58,556 nucleotides of DNA from Halobellus captivus (GTDB taxonomy: Archaea > Halobacteriota > Halobacteria > Halobacteriales > Haloferacaceae): the NCBI RefSeq assembly GCF_007655485.1, contig NZ_VJXQ01000007.1:20706-79261 (forward strand). The letters are read 5' to 3'. The notes beneath the pieces were generated by a model. That model made no database searches and was not told the DNA's origin. It was given only the letters and a program-made list of their open reading frames with translations. Made by a program: the position numbers and the translations under genes. Below, one piece after another: positions 16,778 to 24,820 of the stretch; the first letter of the stretch is position 1, and the number at the start of each line of letters is the position of its first letter.

Positions 16778-17605
16778 TTACTCCGCTAGCTCAGCTGGGA
16801 GTCGGCCATCCGGACGCGGAACACGGCCCCGTTTGATCTCGTGATCGACGCGACGCAGGTGTTTGCAGCCGCCTTCGGGTGAACGCTGCTGCCAGTCGGG
16901 ACAGGTACACGATTCGTCGACGACGTCGACTTCGTACCTGTTGCCGGACGCGGACTGCACCTCGTAGCGGCCACCTTTCGAGAGGAGTGAGACGTCCATC
17001 GCTTCGGCGACGGCACGCTTCGTGCGGGGCTCGAGATCGTCCTTCGACTGTGCGTTCTCGTCGACGACCAGTCGGTCGCGAACGTCACCCGTTCGGCCAC
17101 CGTCGGGAGCGACGGCTTTCGCAGGGCCACTGAGCCGCTCGTGGAGCACTTCCTCCACCGGATGGCCTTCCGGCCACAGGTAGTGGACCTCACGGCGCTC
17201 GCGATGGTCATAGGAGCCGCACGCGGCTGCGCTCCCGGTCCAGACGCGCCAGGCACCGAGTGTGGCCATCACGTCGACGATGTCGCGGGGGACCGTCTGG
17301 TGGTCGTCCGGGAAGAACACCCGGAAGCGGGTACACGCCTCCTGCGGCGGGACGGTCTCCCACCAGTCTTCGCTGGAGCCCCAGCTGTCGTACATCGCGT
17401 CGTCGCTCCCGTAGCCGACGGTCACGCCGTCGACCGGCGTCCAGTCCGCCGGGAGGTGTTCCGCCGCGCCTTCGAGCACCCGGAGGGCGGCGTATCGGAG
17501 GTACTCGTGGGCTTGGTTGTCTGTCGTTCTGGCGACTTGGTCGTGCTGCTCGGCAACGTGCTCGGCTTCCTCGAGGACCGTCGTGAGATAGGGTTCAGTC
17601 ATCAT
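16778..17605 (-). CDS. SWIM zinc-finger protein
   Basis: A 275-aa protein. Near the C-terminus (about 225-255) is a SWIM finger: CTCPDWQQRSPEGGCKH, i.e. CxC...CxH, a zinc module that binds DNA or protein. The N-terminal 190 residues show no motif I know. I use the ATG at 17605 (MMTEPYL); the longer frame runs through the leader palindrome at 17624, which argues against it. SWIM proteins of this size are common on haloarchaeal plasmids. It carries both the leader palindrome and the TTAACCAAC dyad upstream. Confidence 0.85.
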   Translation of the reverse strand: MMTEPYLTTVLEEAEHVAEQHDQVARTTDNQAHEYLRYAALRVLEGAAEHLPADWTPVDGVTVGYGSDDAMYDSWGSSEDWWETVPPQEACTRFRVFFPDDHQTVPRDIVDVMATLGAWRVWTGSAAACGSYDHRERREVHYLWPEGHPVEEVLHERLSGPAKAVAPDGGRTGDVRDRLVVDENAQSKDDLEPRTKRAVAEAMDVSLLSKGGRYEVQSASGNRYEVDVVDESCTCPDWQQRSPEGGCKHLRRVDHEIKRGRVPRPDGRLPAELAE

Positions 17606-17623
17606 TCGACGGAGGTCTGAATG

Positions 17624-17653
17624 CGCCTCCGCCCCTCCGCGGGCGCAGAAAAA
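17624..17653 (-). promoter_or_regulatory. Leader palindrome element (SWIM gene)
   Basis: Plus-strand order is GCCTCCGCCCCTCCGCGGGC, then GCAG and five A. In the coding direction it reads A/T run, short palindrome, gene start 19 bp later. One of about fifteen such elements; the palindrome here is imperfect. Confidence 0.6.
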
Positions 17654-17654
17654 C

Positions 17655-17696
17655 TTAACCAACAGAACGGAAGGGATCCATCACTCTGTTGGTTAA
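17655..17696. promoter_or_regulatory. TTAACCAACA dyad, copy 2 of 4
   Basis: Half-sites TTAACCAACAGA (17655-17666) and TCTGTTGGTTAA (17685-17696), a perfect 12-bp inverted repeat with an 18-nt spacer. It overlaps the stop codon of the upstream ArdC/ImmA gene and precedes the SWIM gene. Confidence 0.75.
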
Positions 17697-18640
17697 CTGT
17701 GTTGGGACGAGGATTCGCTTTCGAGCACGTCGATGAGCTCTTCTGCTGTGGAACTGATCCGTCCGAGCCGCTCGCGAACGACCTCGGAATCGTCCGACTC
17801 CCACGCAGCGAGGTAGAACGCCGATCCGCTCGTGTCGAGCCCGCAGTACCGCCCAACGACGTACGCGACGGCTTCGGCCTCGACTTCGCGTTTTGCCCGC
17901 TCGGTGTCGTCGTCGACGTCGAAGTGGAGCAGAGCGTGGGCGTACTCGTGAATTAGCGTCCGCGCGAGGTCGGCCTCGTTCTCCCGATCACGCACCTCGA
18001 CGAGCGGCTGAACGTCGACGAGGCTCAGCTGCTCGCAGATGCCCTTTGCCTCGCCGTGGGTCCACTCCTCGGCTGGAACGATCTGCACCGTCACGCCGAG
18101 GTCGTCAGCGGCGTCAGTCAACTGTTCGACGAGATTGCCGGCGTCGCCGGTCGCTTCCGTGTCCAGGTCGGGAAGCGGTTCGCCCTCGGTCTGGGAGACG
18201 TCGAACACCGGCGCAGGCTTGAATCCGACCAGGCCCTCGGACCACTCCTCGGGCGGCGTCTCGTCGTACTCACAGTCACTGTCCTCGTGGTAGCTCGGCG
18301 AATTCTCGCACTCCGGGCACTGCTTGGTGATGATCGGCGCCCAGATCCAGATGGCCGATTCGCCCTCCGTGACGTGACGGTTGAACTCCTCCTGCCACGT
18401 CCGGTAGCCCGCCACCCGGCTCGCCTCGGGACACTGCCGCTTGATGAGGAGCGTGTTCCGGTAGGAGTAGTCGTGGAAACGACTCTGGACATCGAGCCAC
18501 TCCTGGAACTCGTCGCTGGTCTGTGCGTCGTCGACGCCGGCGACGAGGTCGTCGATCCACTGTTCGATGGTACTGTTCATCTCGTCTGATCGCGTGTCGG
18601 TCTGGTCGAAGGAGACCGACGAGTCTCTGGTCGTAGACAT
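17693..18640 (-). CDS. ArdC-like N-domain fused to ImmA/IrrE zinc metallopeptidase
   Basis: A 315-aa protein. Residues about 25-105 resemble the ArdC N-terminal ssDNA-binding domain (FHDYSYRNTLLIKRQCPEAS then GYRTWQEEF), and about 105-125 hold a Cys/His cluster. The metallopeptidase motif HEYAHALLH is at 231-239, with a downstream E-x-E (253-255) as third zinc ligand. ArdC proteins are plasmid anti-restriction factors that protect entering DNA; ImmA-type peptidases cleave repressors. I use the ATG at 18640, since the leader palindrome (18689-18715) excludes the upstream start. Role in establishment after transfer is inferred. Confidence 0.85.
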   Translation of the reverse strand: MSTTRDSSVSFDQTDTRSDEMNSTIEQWIDDLVAGVDDAQTSDEFQEWLDVQSRFHDYSYRNTLLIKRQCPEASRVAGYRTWQEEFNRHVTEGESAIWIWAPIITKQCPECENSPSYHEDSDCEYDETPPEEWSEGLVGFKPAPVFDVSQTEGEPLPDLDTEATGDAGNLVEQLTDAADDLGVTVQIVPAEEWTHGEAKGICEQLSLVDVQPLVEVRDRENEADLARTLIHEYAHALLHFDVDDDTERAKREVEAEAVAYVVGRYCGLDTSGSAFYLAAWESDDSEVVRERLGRISSTAEELIDVLESESSSQHS

Positions 18641-18688
18641 CGTGTTCACCGAATCGAGTTCACGGCGACAGCGTCTGTTCAGACCGCG

Positions 18689-18715
18689 CCGCACCCCTCA
18701 GGGGCGTTCAAAAAC
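18689..18715 (-). promoter_or_regulatory. Leader palindrome element (ArdC/ImmA gene)
   Basis: CCGCACCCCTCAGGGGCGTT followed by CAAAAAC on the plus strand. The palindrome is CCCCTCAGGGG; the start codon lies 49 bp downstream. Confidence 0.75.
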
Positions 18716-18726
18716 CGCTCTGTCGG

Positions 18727-19074
18727 TCAGCGGAGCTCGTGGCGTTCGTCCGCGAAGCCGACCATGACGAGGTACTCAAGGAACTCGTCGAACCGCTCGA
18801 CGTCACTGGGCGTGTCGGTCGCAAGATGACGCGCCCACTCGATGGCCCACTGGAAGGCGGGATCCGTGCCGCCCTTGCCGTGAATGTACCACCACCGGGC
18901 CGCTTTCAGCACGACGAGCGGATTCGTCGGCGGCTGCTCGCCGGCGAGCCCACGGGTGATAGATTCGATTTCGTCGGGGACGTCGGCGGGATCGACCTCC
19001 GTTGATTGCGTGTTGTCGATATCGACCGGAATCTCGTCGATCGAGACGTTGTCAGGACGCTGTTGTTGACTCAC
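18727..19074 (-). CDS. Small haloarchaeal plasmid protein, function unknown
   Basis: A 115-aa acidic protein that I do not recognise. The N-terminal 50 residues are rich in Asp/Glu/Pro and probably disordered; the C-terminal part (about 52-110: NPLVVLKAARWWYIHGKGG) looks like a small helical domain with conserved Trp/Tyr. The start at 19074 is fixed by the leader palindrome 34 bp upstream. It lies between the ArdC/ImmA and DUF6610-like genes, each with its own leader, so these are separate transcription units under a common type of control. Confidence 0.75.
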   Translation of the reverse strand: MSQQQRPDNVSIDEIPVDIDNTQSTEVDPADVPDEIESITRGLAGEQPPTNPLVVLKAARWWYIHGKGGTDPAFQWAIEWARHLATDTPSDVERFDEFLEYLVMVGFADERHELR

Positions 19075-19107
19075 TGGAAGTCACCTCTGAGAGCTTTCGA
19101 AGAAGCC

Positions 19108-19134
19108 CTCGCCCTCTCTGGGGGCACGAAAAAC
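19108..19134 (-). promoter_or_regulatory. Leader palindrome element (115-aa protein gene)
   Basis: CTCGCCCTCTCTGGGGGCAC followed by GAAAAAC on the plus strand; the start codon is 34 bp away. Confidence 0.65.
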
Positions 19135-19145
19135 AGGTCGAGAAG

Positions 19146-20147
19146 TCACGCCGGCGGGAGGTAGACGCTCTGCTCGCCGACGATCTCCTCCAGGTTGTTT
19201 CGATGGCGGTGGCTGAAGTAGCACTCGTAGCTGCAGTATCCACAGATCGCGCCGGTATCGTATTCGACCACGTACGGGCCGCGGCGAGTTCGCCAGACGT
19301 TCGTCCCGCACTCGGTACAGGCGGCGTCCTCGAGATCGGCAGGACTCGGTCCCTCGTACTCGACGTTGAGCCCCTCGTTTTGCGGTGTCGTTTCGGGCCA
19401 GATTCCGTGGGTCTTCCAAAACTCACGGACGCAAGCGAGGCTGTGGCGCACCGTCTTTCGCACGGTGACGTGGTCGGCGTCGCGACCGCTGTCGTCCCAG
19501 CCGTCGGCCGTCCAGAACTCACCGAACTGCGCGCCGCGATGCAGCCCGTTCCAGTCGACGCCGACGATGTCGGCTGGTGGCTCGTCCGTGAGTGTCGGTC
19601 GGGTCAACTGTCGAATGGCATCGAGCTGCTTAGGCGGACTCCCGCCGAGGATGTGGACGCGCCGCCCTCTCCAATCGGCAGGGTCGGAGAACTCGTGGGC
19701 CAGGCGGTCGGCGTATCCCCGTGAATACCCGAGGACGAGGGTCTCGGGAATCGCGCCGATCACCGCCTGCGACTTCGGAACGACGATGAGCTCGGCCTCG
19801 GGGTAGCTCGCTTGGATCTCACGAGCCGCAGCGACGTGGGCGTCGACGTCGTCGATTTCGTCGACGTCCCCGATGACCCCGACCTGTGGTTCGTACTCGA
19901 AGAAACGGTCGACGAACCGCTCCAGATCGGGATTCCGGAAATCGTTGTCGAGCATCCCGACGGGGAGGCTAAGGTTCTGATACTGCGCCTCCTGGTACCC
20001 ACAGTCCTCGCGAAAGCCGGGAAGGAACCCGAGGCCGAAAGCGTCGACGACAAACGGGGCTCGATGCAGAAACGCCACGTAGTCTGCCTGTCTGGCGGCG
20101 GCGATTTCGCGGGCGGTGCTGGTGCTGGAGCTCAGCTCGAGGGACAT
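19146..20147 (-). CDS. DUF6610-like plasmid protein with C-terminal zinc ribbon
   Basis: A 333-aa protein. The central part (about 85-175) has a TIM-barrel look, with strand motifs such as ELIVVPKSQ, LVLGYSRGYAD and VHILGGSP, which recall tRNA-guanine transglycosylase-like folds. The C-terminus (about 283-325) has CTECG and CGYCSYEC, a zinc ribbon. The DUF6610 label is from memory of haloarchaeal plasmid proteins. No catalytic residues can be assigned with confidence. It is preceded by both the leader palindrome (20179) and the TTAACCAAC dyad (20220). Confidence 0.75.
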   Translation of the reverse strand: MSLELSSSTSTAREIAAARQADYVAFLHRAPFVVDAFGLGFLPGFREDCGYQEAQYQNLSLPVGMLDNDFRNPDLERFVDRFFEYEPQVGVIGDVDEIDDVDAHVAAAREIQASYPEAELIVVPKSQAVIGAIPETLVLGYSRGYADRLAHEFSDPADWRGRRVHILGGSPPKQLDAIRQLTRPTLTDEPPADIVGVDWNGLHRGAQFGEFWTADGWDDSGRDADHVTVRKTVRHSLACVREFWKTHGIWPETTPQNEGLNVEYEGPSPADLEDAACTECGTNVWRTRRGPYVVEYDTGAICGYCSYECYFSHRHRNNLEEIVGEQSVYLPPA

Positions 20148-20178
20148 GATTAGGATCGCGAGGCCGCTGCTGGTTGCC

Positions 20179-20206
20179 CCGCACCCTTTCAGGGGCCCGA
20201 AAAACC
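20179..20206 (-). promoter_or_regulatory. Leader palindrome element (DUF6610-like gene)
   Basis: CCGCACCCTTTCAGGGGCCC followed by GAAAAACC on the plus strand; the start codon is 32 bp away. Confidence 0.7.
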
Positions 20207-20219
20207 GAGACTCAGGCAG

Positions 20220-20261
20220 TTAACCAACAATAAGGAAACCCACGCGGAATGTGTTGGTTAA
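20220..20261. promoter_or_regulatory. TTAACCAACA dyad, copy 3 of 4
   Basis: Half-sites TTAACCAACA (20220-20229) and TGTTGGTTAA (20252-20261), spacer 22 nt. It lies between the leader of the DUF6610-like gene and the stop of the next gene upstream. Confidence 0.75.
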
Positions 20262-20270
20262 GAACAGAAC

Positions 20271-20492
20271 TTACTCTTCGCCCTTACGTAGCTCTTCAGC
20301 CTTCCACTTGAGTCGGCGCAGGATCTGCGTCCGATTCTGGTGGGCGTTCTCGTAGGCAACGCACTCCTGGAGGGTTTCCATATCAGGAATCGTCTCGATC
20401 CCTGCCTTGATCAGGCGCGTGTTCGGTGCTTCAAGCCGCTTTTCAGGCGGAAATTCGTCTGACGCCTCTGAGTCGTCTGTAGAAGTACCCAT
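20271..20492 (-). CDS. Small helical protein, function unknown
   Basis: A 73-aa protein that I do not recognise; a disordered acidic N-terminus followed by two helices (TLQECVAYENAHQNRTQILRR without a break is helical and charged). The start is the ATG at 20492; an upstream GTG-type start would fall into the leader element at 20501-20527. It ends 10 bp before the third TTAACCAAC dyad. Confidence 0.65.
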   Translation of the reverse strand: MGTSTDDSEASDEFPPEKRLEAPNTRLIKAGIETIPDMETLQECVAYENAHQNRTQILRRLKWKAEELRKGEE

Positions 20493-20500
20493 AACGGATG

Positions 20501-20527
20501 CCTCCACCTATCGAGGGCACGAGCAAC
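20501..20527 (-). promoter_or_regulatory. Leader palindrome element, weak copy
   Basis: CCTCCACCTATCGAGGGCAC followed by GAGCAAC on the plus strand. The arms CCT/AGG are shorter than in other copies. Confidence 0.5.
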
Positions 20528-20632
20528 AGCAGAGAATTGAAGCAGTAGATCTTGAGAAGATGTAGCCACTGCGAATGAGACCATCAAAATAGAGACCTGC
20601 CACGACAGGATTCGCACTACCTCGAAGCCCAA

Positions 20633-20944
20633 TCAGGCTTCCGAGGATTCGAGCAAAACGAGGTTCTGAACAGGGTATGGGTTATTCTCGCCGGCGAACT
20701 CGTCCTCAGGGACGTAATGCCAGAGGTGGCCGTCTACCTGGTAGAGAAACGACTCGCCGCCTTCTGCTTCAACTCGTACTCGCTTCCCGACATTATCGTC
20801 TTCTTCCCAGCCGATCACGGTCAACGGCTCGACGGGCCATTCAAAGAATTTGACCGAGTCACCACGCTCCAACTCTTCAAAAGTCTCTATATCCCCCTGC
20901 TGTGGCTCTCGCGCGTCGAGAGTCGGATTATGCTCAATAGACAT
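20633..20944 (-). CDS. Small beta-rich haloarchaeal protein, function unknown
   Basis: A 103-aa protein: LERGDSVKFFEWPVEPLTV then KRVRVEAEGGESFLYQVDGHLWHYVPE suggests a small beta barrel. I do not recognise a family. Start ATG 20944. No clear leader palindrome is present, unlike its neighbours; a TATTAAG box lies about 25-30 bp upstream. Confidence 0.65.
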   Translation of the reverse strand: MSIEHNPTLDAREPQQGDIETFEELERGDSVKFFEWPVEPLTVIGWEEDDNVGKRVRVEAEGGESFLYQVDGHLWHYVPEDEFAGENNPYPVQNLVLLESSEA

Positions 20945-21041
20945 GGTCTCTGGGTACGCCCCTACTCACTTAATACTGTCAGCAGTGGATTCCAGCCGCT
21001 AGAACGGAAGCACGCCTGGCGAATCTTCAATCCGACTGCTC

Positions 21042-22199
21042 TTAGCCCATCGCCTCTTGGAATCGCTCACGTAGCGCATCTTCGCGTTCTTCGAATTGCT
21101 CGACTTTCTCCTGCAGGTCGTCGCTGACGCGCTCGATGCTCGCCAGCGCTCGTTCGCCGGCCAGCGACGCCTGTGACCCGTCGTCACCGTCCGCCGCTAA
21201 CTCCTGCTCGTACGCCTGTTCGACGCGCTCGATCGTGCCTTCCGGATTGAACAGGATGTCGTTGGCGATCCGAACGTACTGATCGAGGGATGCCCCCTCT
21301 TTCCCCTGGAAGAAGTGGGTGAGGGCGTACGTCGCGCCGGAATGCAGCGTCCACATATCGATCTCGAAGGGGGACGCCGCATTGGCTTCTGCATCGCCGG
21401 CGGCACGCTCGGCTAGGTAGTCCGGGAAGCCCAGGAGCGTGTAGAACTCCGTGACGGTGAACGGAAGTTCGGAGAAGTCGAGGTCGATTTCCTGGGCGTC
21501 CCGGATGAACTCGAAGAGGTCATCGGCGACGAGTTCGACCTGTGCGAGGAGTTCCTCCCACCAGGTGCGGAAGTTCCGTACGTCGCCGATGTGTTTGATG
21601 ACCTCTTTGTCGGTGAGCGAGCGCATCGTGTTCGAGCAGTAGCCGTCCTGGGCGAACCCCTCCACGTAGACGGCGTGCTCGCCGAAGAAGTCGTAGCCCG
21701 ACGTGACGCCCATCGTGATCGGGTCCGACCGGCCAGGAAGGCGCACCTCGAGGCCATCGAACATGATGTCCATGTGGACCTCGCCGCCGCCCCGGTAGCG
21801 CCGAATCTCGCCGAACATCACCTCGCCCAGCGGCGTCCCGTCGATGGTCTCCTCGCGGAGGACCTCCTCCAGCGGCCCGTAGACGTCGACCGGGTTGATG
21901 ATCGAGTACGAGTCAGTCGGAATGTGAAATAGTGACTCTTCCTCGGCGTCTCCATCTGCCTCTGCTTGTAACCGCGACGGCTCGACAATTGCGTTGAACC
22001 GCTCTGTTTCGACCCACTCGTCACTGTACGGATTGCGATACGCGACTGCTGTATCGACCGCTTGCGGGAGGGTTCGAATCGCTTCACTGAAGCTGATCGG
22101 TTCGGGACCTCCGTGTTGCTCGGCGTACCACTCGGGTAGTTCGGTGTCGGTTCGCCCATCGAGGCCTGCGAAGACCGTAGCTGTCTCTGGGTCTTTCAT
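21042..22199 (-). CDS. DUF932-like plasmid/phage-type protein
   Basis: A 385-aa protein. The middle part (about 130-230) contains VEVRLPGRSD-like strands and a VTSGYDFFGEHAVYVEGFAQ / CSNTMRSLTDKEVIKHIGDV region. That pattern fits the DUF932 (phage/plasmid-like) family: a beta-rich core, a conserved GC-x-NT motif and then a long helical tail. The C-terminus (about 345-385) is a probable coiled coil (VSDDLQEKVEQFEEREDALRE). I use the ATG at 22199; the longer frame crosses the leader palindrome at 22234. The function of the family is not established. Confidence 0.7.
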   Translation of the reverse strand: MKDPETATVFAGLDGRTDTELPEWYAEQHGGPEPISFSEAIRTLPQAVDTAVAYRNPYSDEWVETERFNAIVEPSRLQAEADGDAEEESLFHIPTDSYSIINPVDVYGPLEEVLREETIDGTPLGEVMFGEIRRYRGGGEVHMDIMFDGLEVRLPGRSDPITMGVTSGYDFFGEHAVYVEGFAQDGYCSNTMRSLTDKEVIKHIGDVRNFRTWWEELLAQVELVADDLFEFIRDAQEIDLDFSELPFTVTEFYTLLGFPDYLAERAAGDAEANAASPFEIDMWTLHSGATYALTHFFQGKEGASLDQYVRIANDILFNPEGTIERVEQAYEQELAADGDDGSQASLAGERALASIERVSDDLQEKVEQFEEREDALRERFQEAMG

Positions 22200-22233
22200 A
22201 TGTACTCCGAAGGCGCGAAGCGTTCCGATCTGC

Positions 22234-22260
22234 GCCTCCACCCATCGAGGCGCAAAAAAC
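22234..22260 (-). promoter_or_regulatory. Leader palindrome element (DUF932-like gene)
   Basis: GCCTCCACCCATCGAGGCGC followed by AAAAAAC on the plus strand; the palindrome arms are GCCTC and GAGGC. The start codon is 35 bp away. It overlaps the 3' end of the adjacent upstream gene by only a few bases. Confidence 0.65.
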
Positions 22261-22264
22261 GACG

Positions 22265-22507
22265 CTACGGTTGCCGACACTCGTGAGCTTGGATTCGCTC
22301 TGGAAGCCCGACTCTTCCACAGAGCGGACACTCGACGAGTGGTGTCGGCGGGAGATTCTGCCACGCAGCAAGGGCTCCTCGGAGATGGGCCTTCGTCTCC
22401 GCCGACTTGGCGCTTGCGAGGGCATTGGTGAGGTGCCAGTGGAGTTGTTCTCTGTTCGTGAAATCGTCTGTATCGGGCGTCGGGATAGACTCGTCTGTCT
22501 CTCGCAT
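22265..22507 (-). CDS. Small zinc-finger protein following the HNH gene
   Basis: An 80-aa protein ending in CPLCGRVGLPERIQAHEC, a C2HC-type finger. A longer start at 22600 is possible but would overlap the HNH gene by 77 bp; the ATG at 22507 lies 17 bp after that gene's stop, so I prefer it. Third gene of the unit 23479-22265 (44-aa protein, HNH, zinc finger). Function unknown. Confidence 0.65.
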   Translation of the reverse strand: MRETDESIPTPDTDDFTNREQLHWHLTNALASAKSAETKAHLRGALAAWQNLPPTPLVECPLCGRVGLPERIQAHECRQP

Positions 22508-22523
22508 TCGAATCACGAGGGAG

Positions 22524-23348
22524 TTACCCCTCATCCCCTCGTACGGGGAGAGAAACACCCTCGGGACCACCTCGCTCTGGTGGCCGTGTGGCGTCGACAA
22601 TCGTATCCAATCGCTGCGGGGCGACGGCTTCCCAGATGAGATGATGCTTCGAACAGACCGTCACGAGATTCGAAACTCGGTTTGCCTGTTCGTAGTCAAA
22701 CTGCCCGTCGGGGCCGACGAAGAATTTCCGTGGGAGCAGATGGTGGACAGAGATGTCCTTCCCAACCTGCTCTTGATGATCTGCTTGAGTCATCTTACAC
22801 CACGGCGTTTGGCACTGGAAATCATCACGTTCCAATGCTTGCCGCCGTTGCTCCGGCCAATTTGGCCCGTACGGAATCTCTGAACGTTCTTGGTAGGACC
22901 GTGGTTGTGAGAAGCCAGCTTGGTTGAGTGCCTCTTCCCACCCGCCAAACCGGTGGTCATACGTCCATCTGTGATACTCCCCAATCCGATCCATCTCCCC
23001 GCTCGATGGCGGGCGACCGAGTTGCTCCGCAAGGCGGTCAATCTCATCCACCAGGTCCTGATCGGTGAGTCGGAACTTTCGATTCGGAGCGTAGCCAGCC
23101 TCACGAAGCGCCTCGTTCCAGCTCCCGAATTTCTTCTGGCAGACGCGCTGGGAGTACTCCCCGTGCTCGCTCATCTCCTTTGCCGTCGGCGGTTTTCCTA
23201 ATACGTCTGCGACACGCTGAATGTCGTCGAGAATTATGTCCGCGTCCGTTACGATCTGGTCGCGGCGATGGACCGCGGTTACGTGGCCTCCCAACTCATG
23301 GGAGGTCGAAAATGCCTCGCCACAGTAGTCACAGGTATGGTCGGTCAA
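22524..23348 (-). CDS. C2H2 finger + homing-associated repeats + HNH endonuclease
   Basis: A 274-aa modular protein: a C2H2-like finger at about 5-26 (CDYCGEAF...HVTAVH), two copies of the homing-endonuclease-associated repeat (about 38-88 and 92-145, each ending F-G-(S/G)-W-x-EAL-x-x-AG), then an HNH nuclease domain (CQTPWC...VHHLLPRKF...NLVTVCSKHH). The start is a TTG (23348) overlapping the stop of a 44-aa gene, with a strong Shine-Dalgarno-like GGAGGTGA just upstream. The paralogue at 56119-57081 has three repeats. These nucleases may act as free-standing homing enzymes or as restriction-like defence; the sequence does not decide. Confidence 0.88.
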   Translation of the reverse strand: MTDHTCDYCGEAFSTSHELGGHVTAVHRRDQIVTDADIILDDIQRVADVLGKPPTAKEMSEHGEYSQRVCQKKFGSWNEALREAGYAPNRKFRLTDQDLVDEIDRLAEQLGRPPSSGEMDRIGEYHRWTYDHRFGGWEEALNQAGFSQPRSYQERSEIPYGPNWPEQRRQALERDDFQCQTPWCKMTQADHQEQVGKDISVHHLLPRKFFVGPDGQFDYEQANRVSNLVTVCSKHHLIWEAVAPQRLDTIVDATRPPERGGPEGVSLPVRGDEG

Positions 23349-23479
23349 AGCTCCGTCACCTCCCTCCGCGGTTCCCCCCGTAATGCATTATAAACTCTAG
23401 ACCCCGTACTCAACTCCTGTTCCCAGTAGAGTTCGTAGAGGAGCGACACGTCTAGCCAAGGGTGTTCTAAATCGGTCAT
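23345..23479 (-). CDS. 44-aa protein, first gene of the HNH operon
   Basis: A small ORF (MTDLEHPWLDVSLLYELYWEQ as its start) of 44 residues. Reasons to believe it: its ATG lies 27 bp from the leader palindrome at 23506, the same geometry as for larger genes; its stop TGA overlaps the TTG start of the HNH gene; and the ribosome-binding site of the HNH gene lies within its last codons. Function unknown; it may only serve translational coupling. Confidence 0.6.
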   Translation of the reverse strand: MTDLEHPWLDVSLLYELYWEQELSTGSRVYNALRGEPRREVTEL

Positions 23480-23505
23480 AACTCGGTGATGGGGAGTGGA
23501 ACCTC

Positions 23506-23532
23506 CCGCACCCCTCTCAGGGGCAATAAATA
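23506..23532 (-). promoter_or_regulatory. Leader palindrome element (HNH operon)
   Basis: CCCGCACCCCTCTCAGGGGC followed by AATAAAT on the plus strand; on the coding strand the ATTTATT run is a good TATA box, and the palindrome CCCCTGAGAGGGG sits just downstream of it. Confidence 0.75.
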
Positions 23533-23796
23533 CTATCCGCCCGGAATCGTACTTGAATCTCAGCCCGATGAATAACCTACAGGAGGCCGGAAAATGCTCG
23601 ATGACCTATCAACGTACTACGAGTGTTTCTATCCGTTCGTAAAATAATTCTGCGAGTCGTGCTGAATTCAGAGGAGCTACTCACTGATATCCTCCATCAG
23701 AATTTATTAGCCGACGAGCGTTTTAACAGAGCAGTCTCGGTAACTTTCCAATAACCCGGAAATTATGACTGGAATGATAAATGGCCACTAAGCCAG
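23533..23796. other. Intergenic region without recognised gene
   Basis: About 260 bp, A/T-richer than the flanks, between the HNH operon promoter and the stop codon of the 298-aa HTH gene. No ORF with coding character, repeat or palindrome of note. Confidence 0.6.
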
Positions 23797-24693
23797 TTAT
23801 TCAACGGTAGCAGAACAGATTTTGAGTTCGTCGCTAACAGTAATCTCAGCGACGGCGTCGTCATACGTGATGCTGATCGTGGCATAGAACGGATCGTCGG
23901 AGCTGACCCAACCGGTTACGTCAGGGAGCACTTGCTCCGTCGCTCGCATGCTACTTGACTTACTGAGCGGAACACCAAGTTCGAGCAACGCCTTCGTCAC
24001 CTGCGGTTCGAACTGGAGTGCACTGACGATATCGACAGTAATGAACCACGAGCACGTCTCACAGGTCAACTCCGCAGTCGGTGTTGAGTCCTCATCGAGG
24101 CGCTCCCGTGGCACAGTAACGCTGGTGAGACCAGCGCATGACGGACACTGCCCCGTGCGGGCCAGTCCGACGTGGTGCATCATGCGGTCGTAGAGCGCTT
24201 TGTAGACGCCCTCTCCCTCGCGGACGGCGAGTCCGTTCTTCGGGAATCGATACGTGGCCCCCCAGAACAACTCACACGGGGGACACTCGACGGTCAGGAA
24301 CTCCTGTTCGTACTTCCCTCGGAGCCCGGACCCACAGTTCGGGCAGGACTCGTCGATATCGAAGCCCGACGGTATCGACTCGGTCGGTCGGTTCGCGATA
24401 ACCGCCTCGTAGAGCGCGATGGCGCTCGCCGTCGGAACGTACCCCTCCTCGATTTCTTCGACGTAGACACCGCGAAGCTTCCCGAGGTGGTAGTTGAACT
24501 TGCCGCTGTCCTCCATATCTGTTGCTGCCATCAGCTCCGCGTACGAGAGCGTGCGCCGTTCCCGCATCTCCGAGCGCGAATCCGGGTCGACCGGCGCGTA
24601 GCGCTCGAAGAACGCGCGTAGGATGGCGAGTCTGATCTCGTGGCCGAGCAACGCGAACGCCTCCTCCGATGCCGCTCCCCCGCTGTTCGTCAT
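23797..24693 (-). CDS. ArsR-like winged-helix protein with zinc-ribbon domain
   Basis: A 298-aa regulator: wHTH at about 10-105 (FALLGHEIRLAILRAFFERY... GKFNYHLGKLRGVYVEEIEEGY, read in two parts), then a haloarchaeal zinc-binding region with CPNCG, CPPC, CPSC and CETC. The effector is unknown. It starts 127 bp from, and diverges from, the M23 peptidase gene, so it most likely regulates that envelope block. The C-terminal 60 residues are beta-rich. Confidence 0.85.
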   Translation of the reverse strand: MTNSGGAASEEAFALLGHEIRLAILRAFFERYAPVDPDSRSEMRERRTLSYAELMAATDMEDSGKFNYHLGKLRGVYVEEIEEGYVPTASAIALYEAVIANRPTESIPSGFDIDESCPNCGSGLRGKYEQEFLTVECPPCELFWGATYRFPKNGLAVREGEGVYKALYDRMMHHVGLARTGQCPSCAGLTSVTVPRERLDEDSTPTAELTCETCSWFITVDIVSALQFEPQVTKALLELGVPLSKSSSMRATEQVLPDVTGWVSSDDPFYATISITYDDAVAEITVSDELKICSATVE

Positions 24694-24820
24694 GCGGATT
24701 CGTTGAATGGAAGGGGTATTGAGTGCTGTCCCCCGTCTAAGTGTGTGGGTTATTCTCGTGAAATTCGGTTCACAGAACGCTTACGTCCCGAAGCGGCCAC
24801 ATCTCGCGTACTACCTCCGC

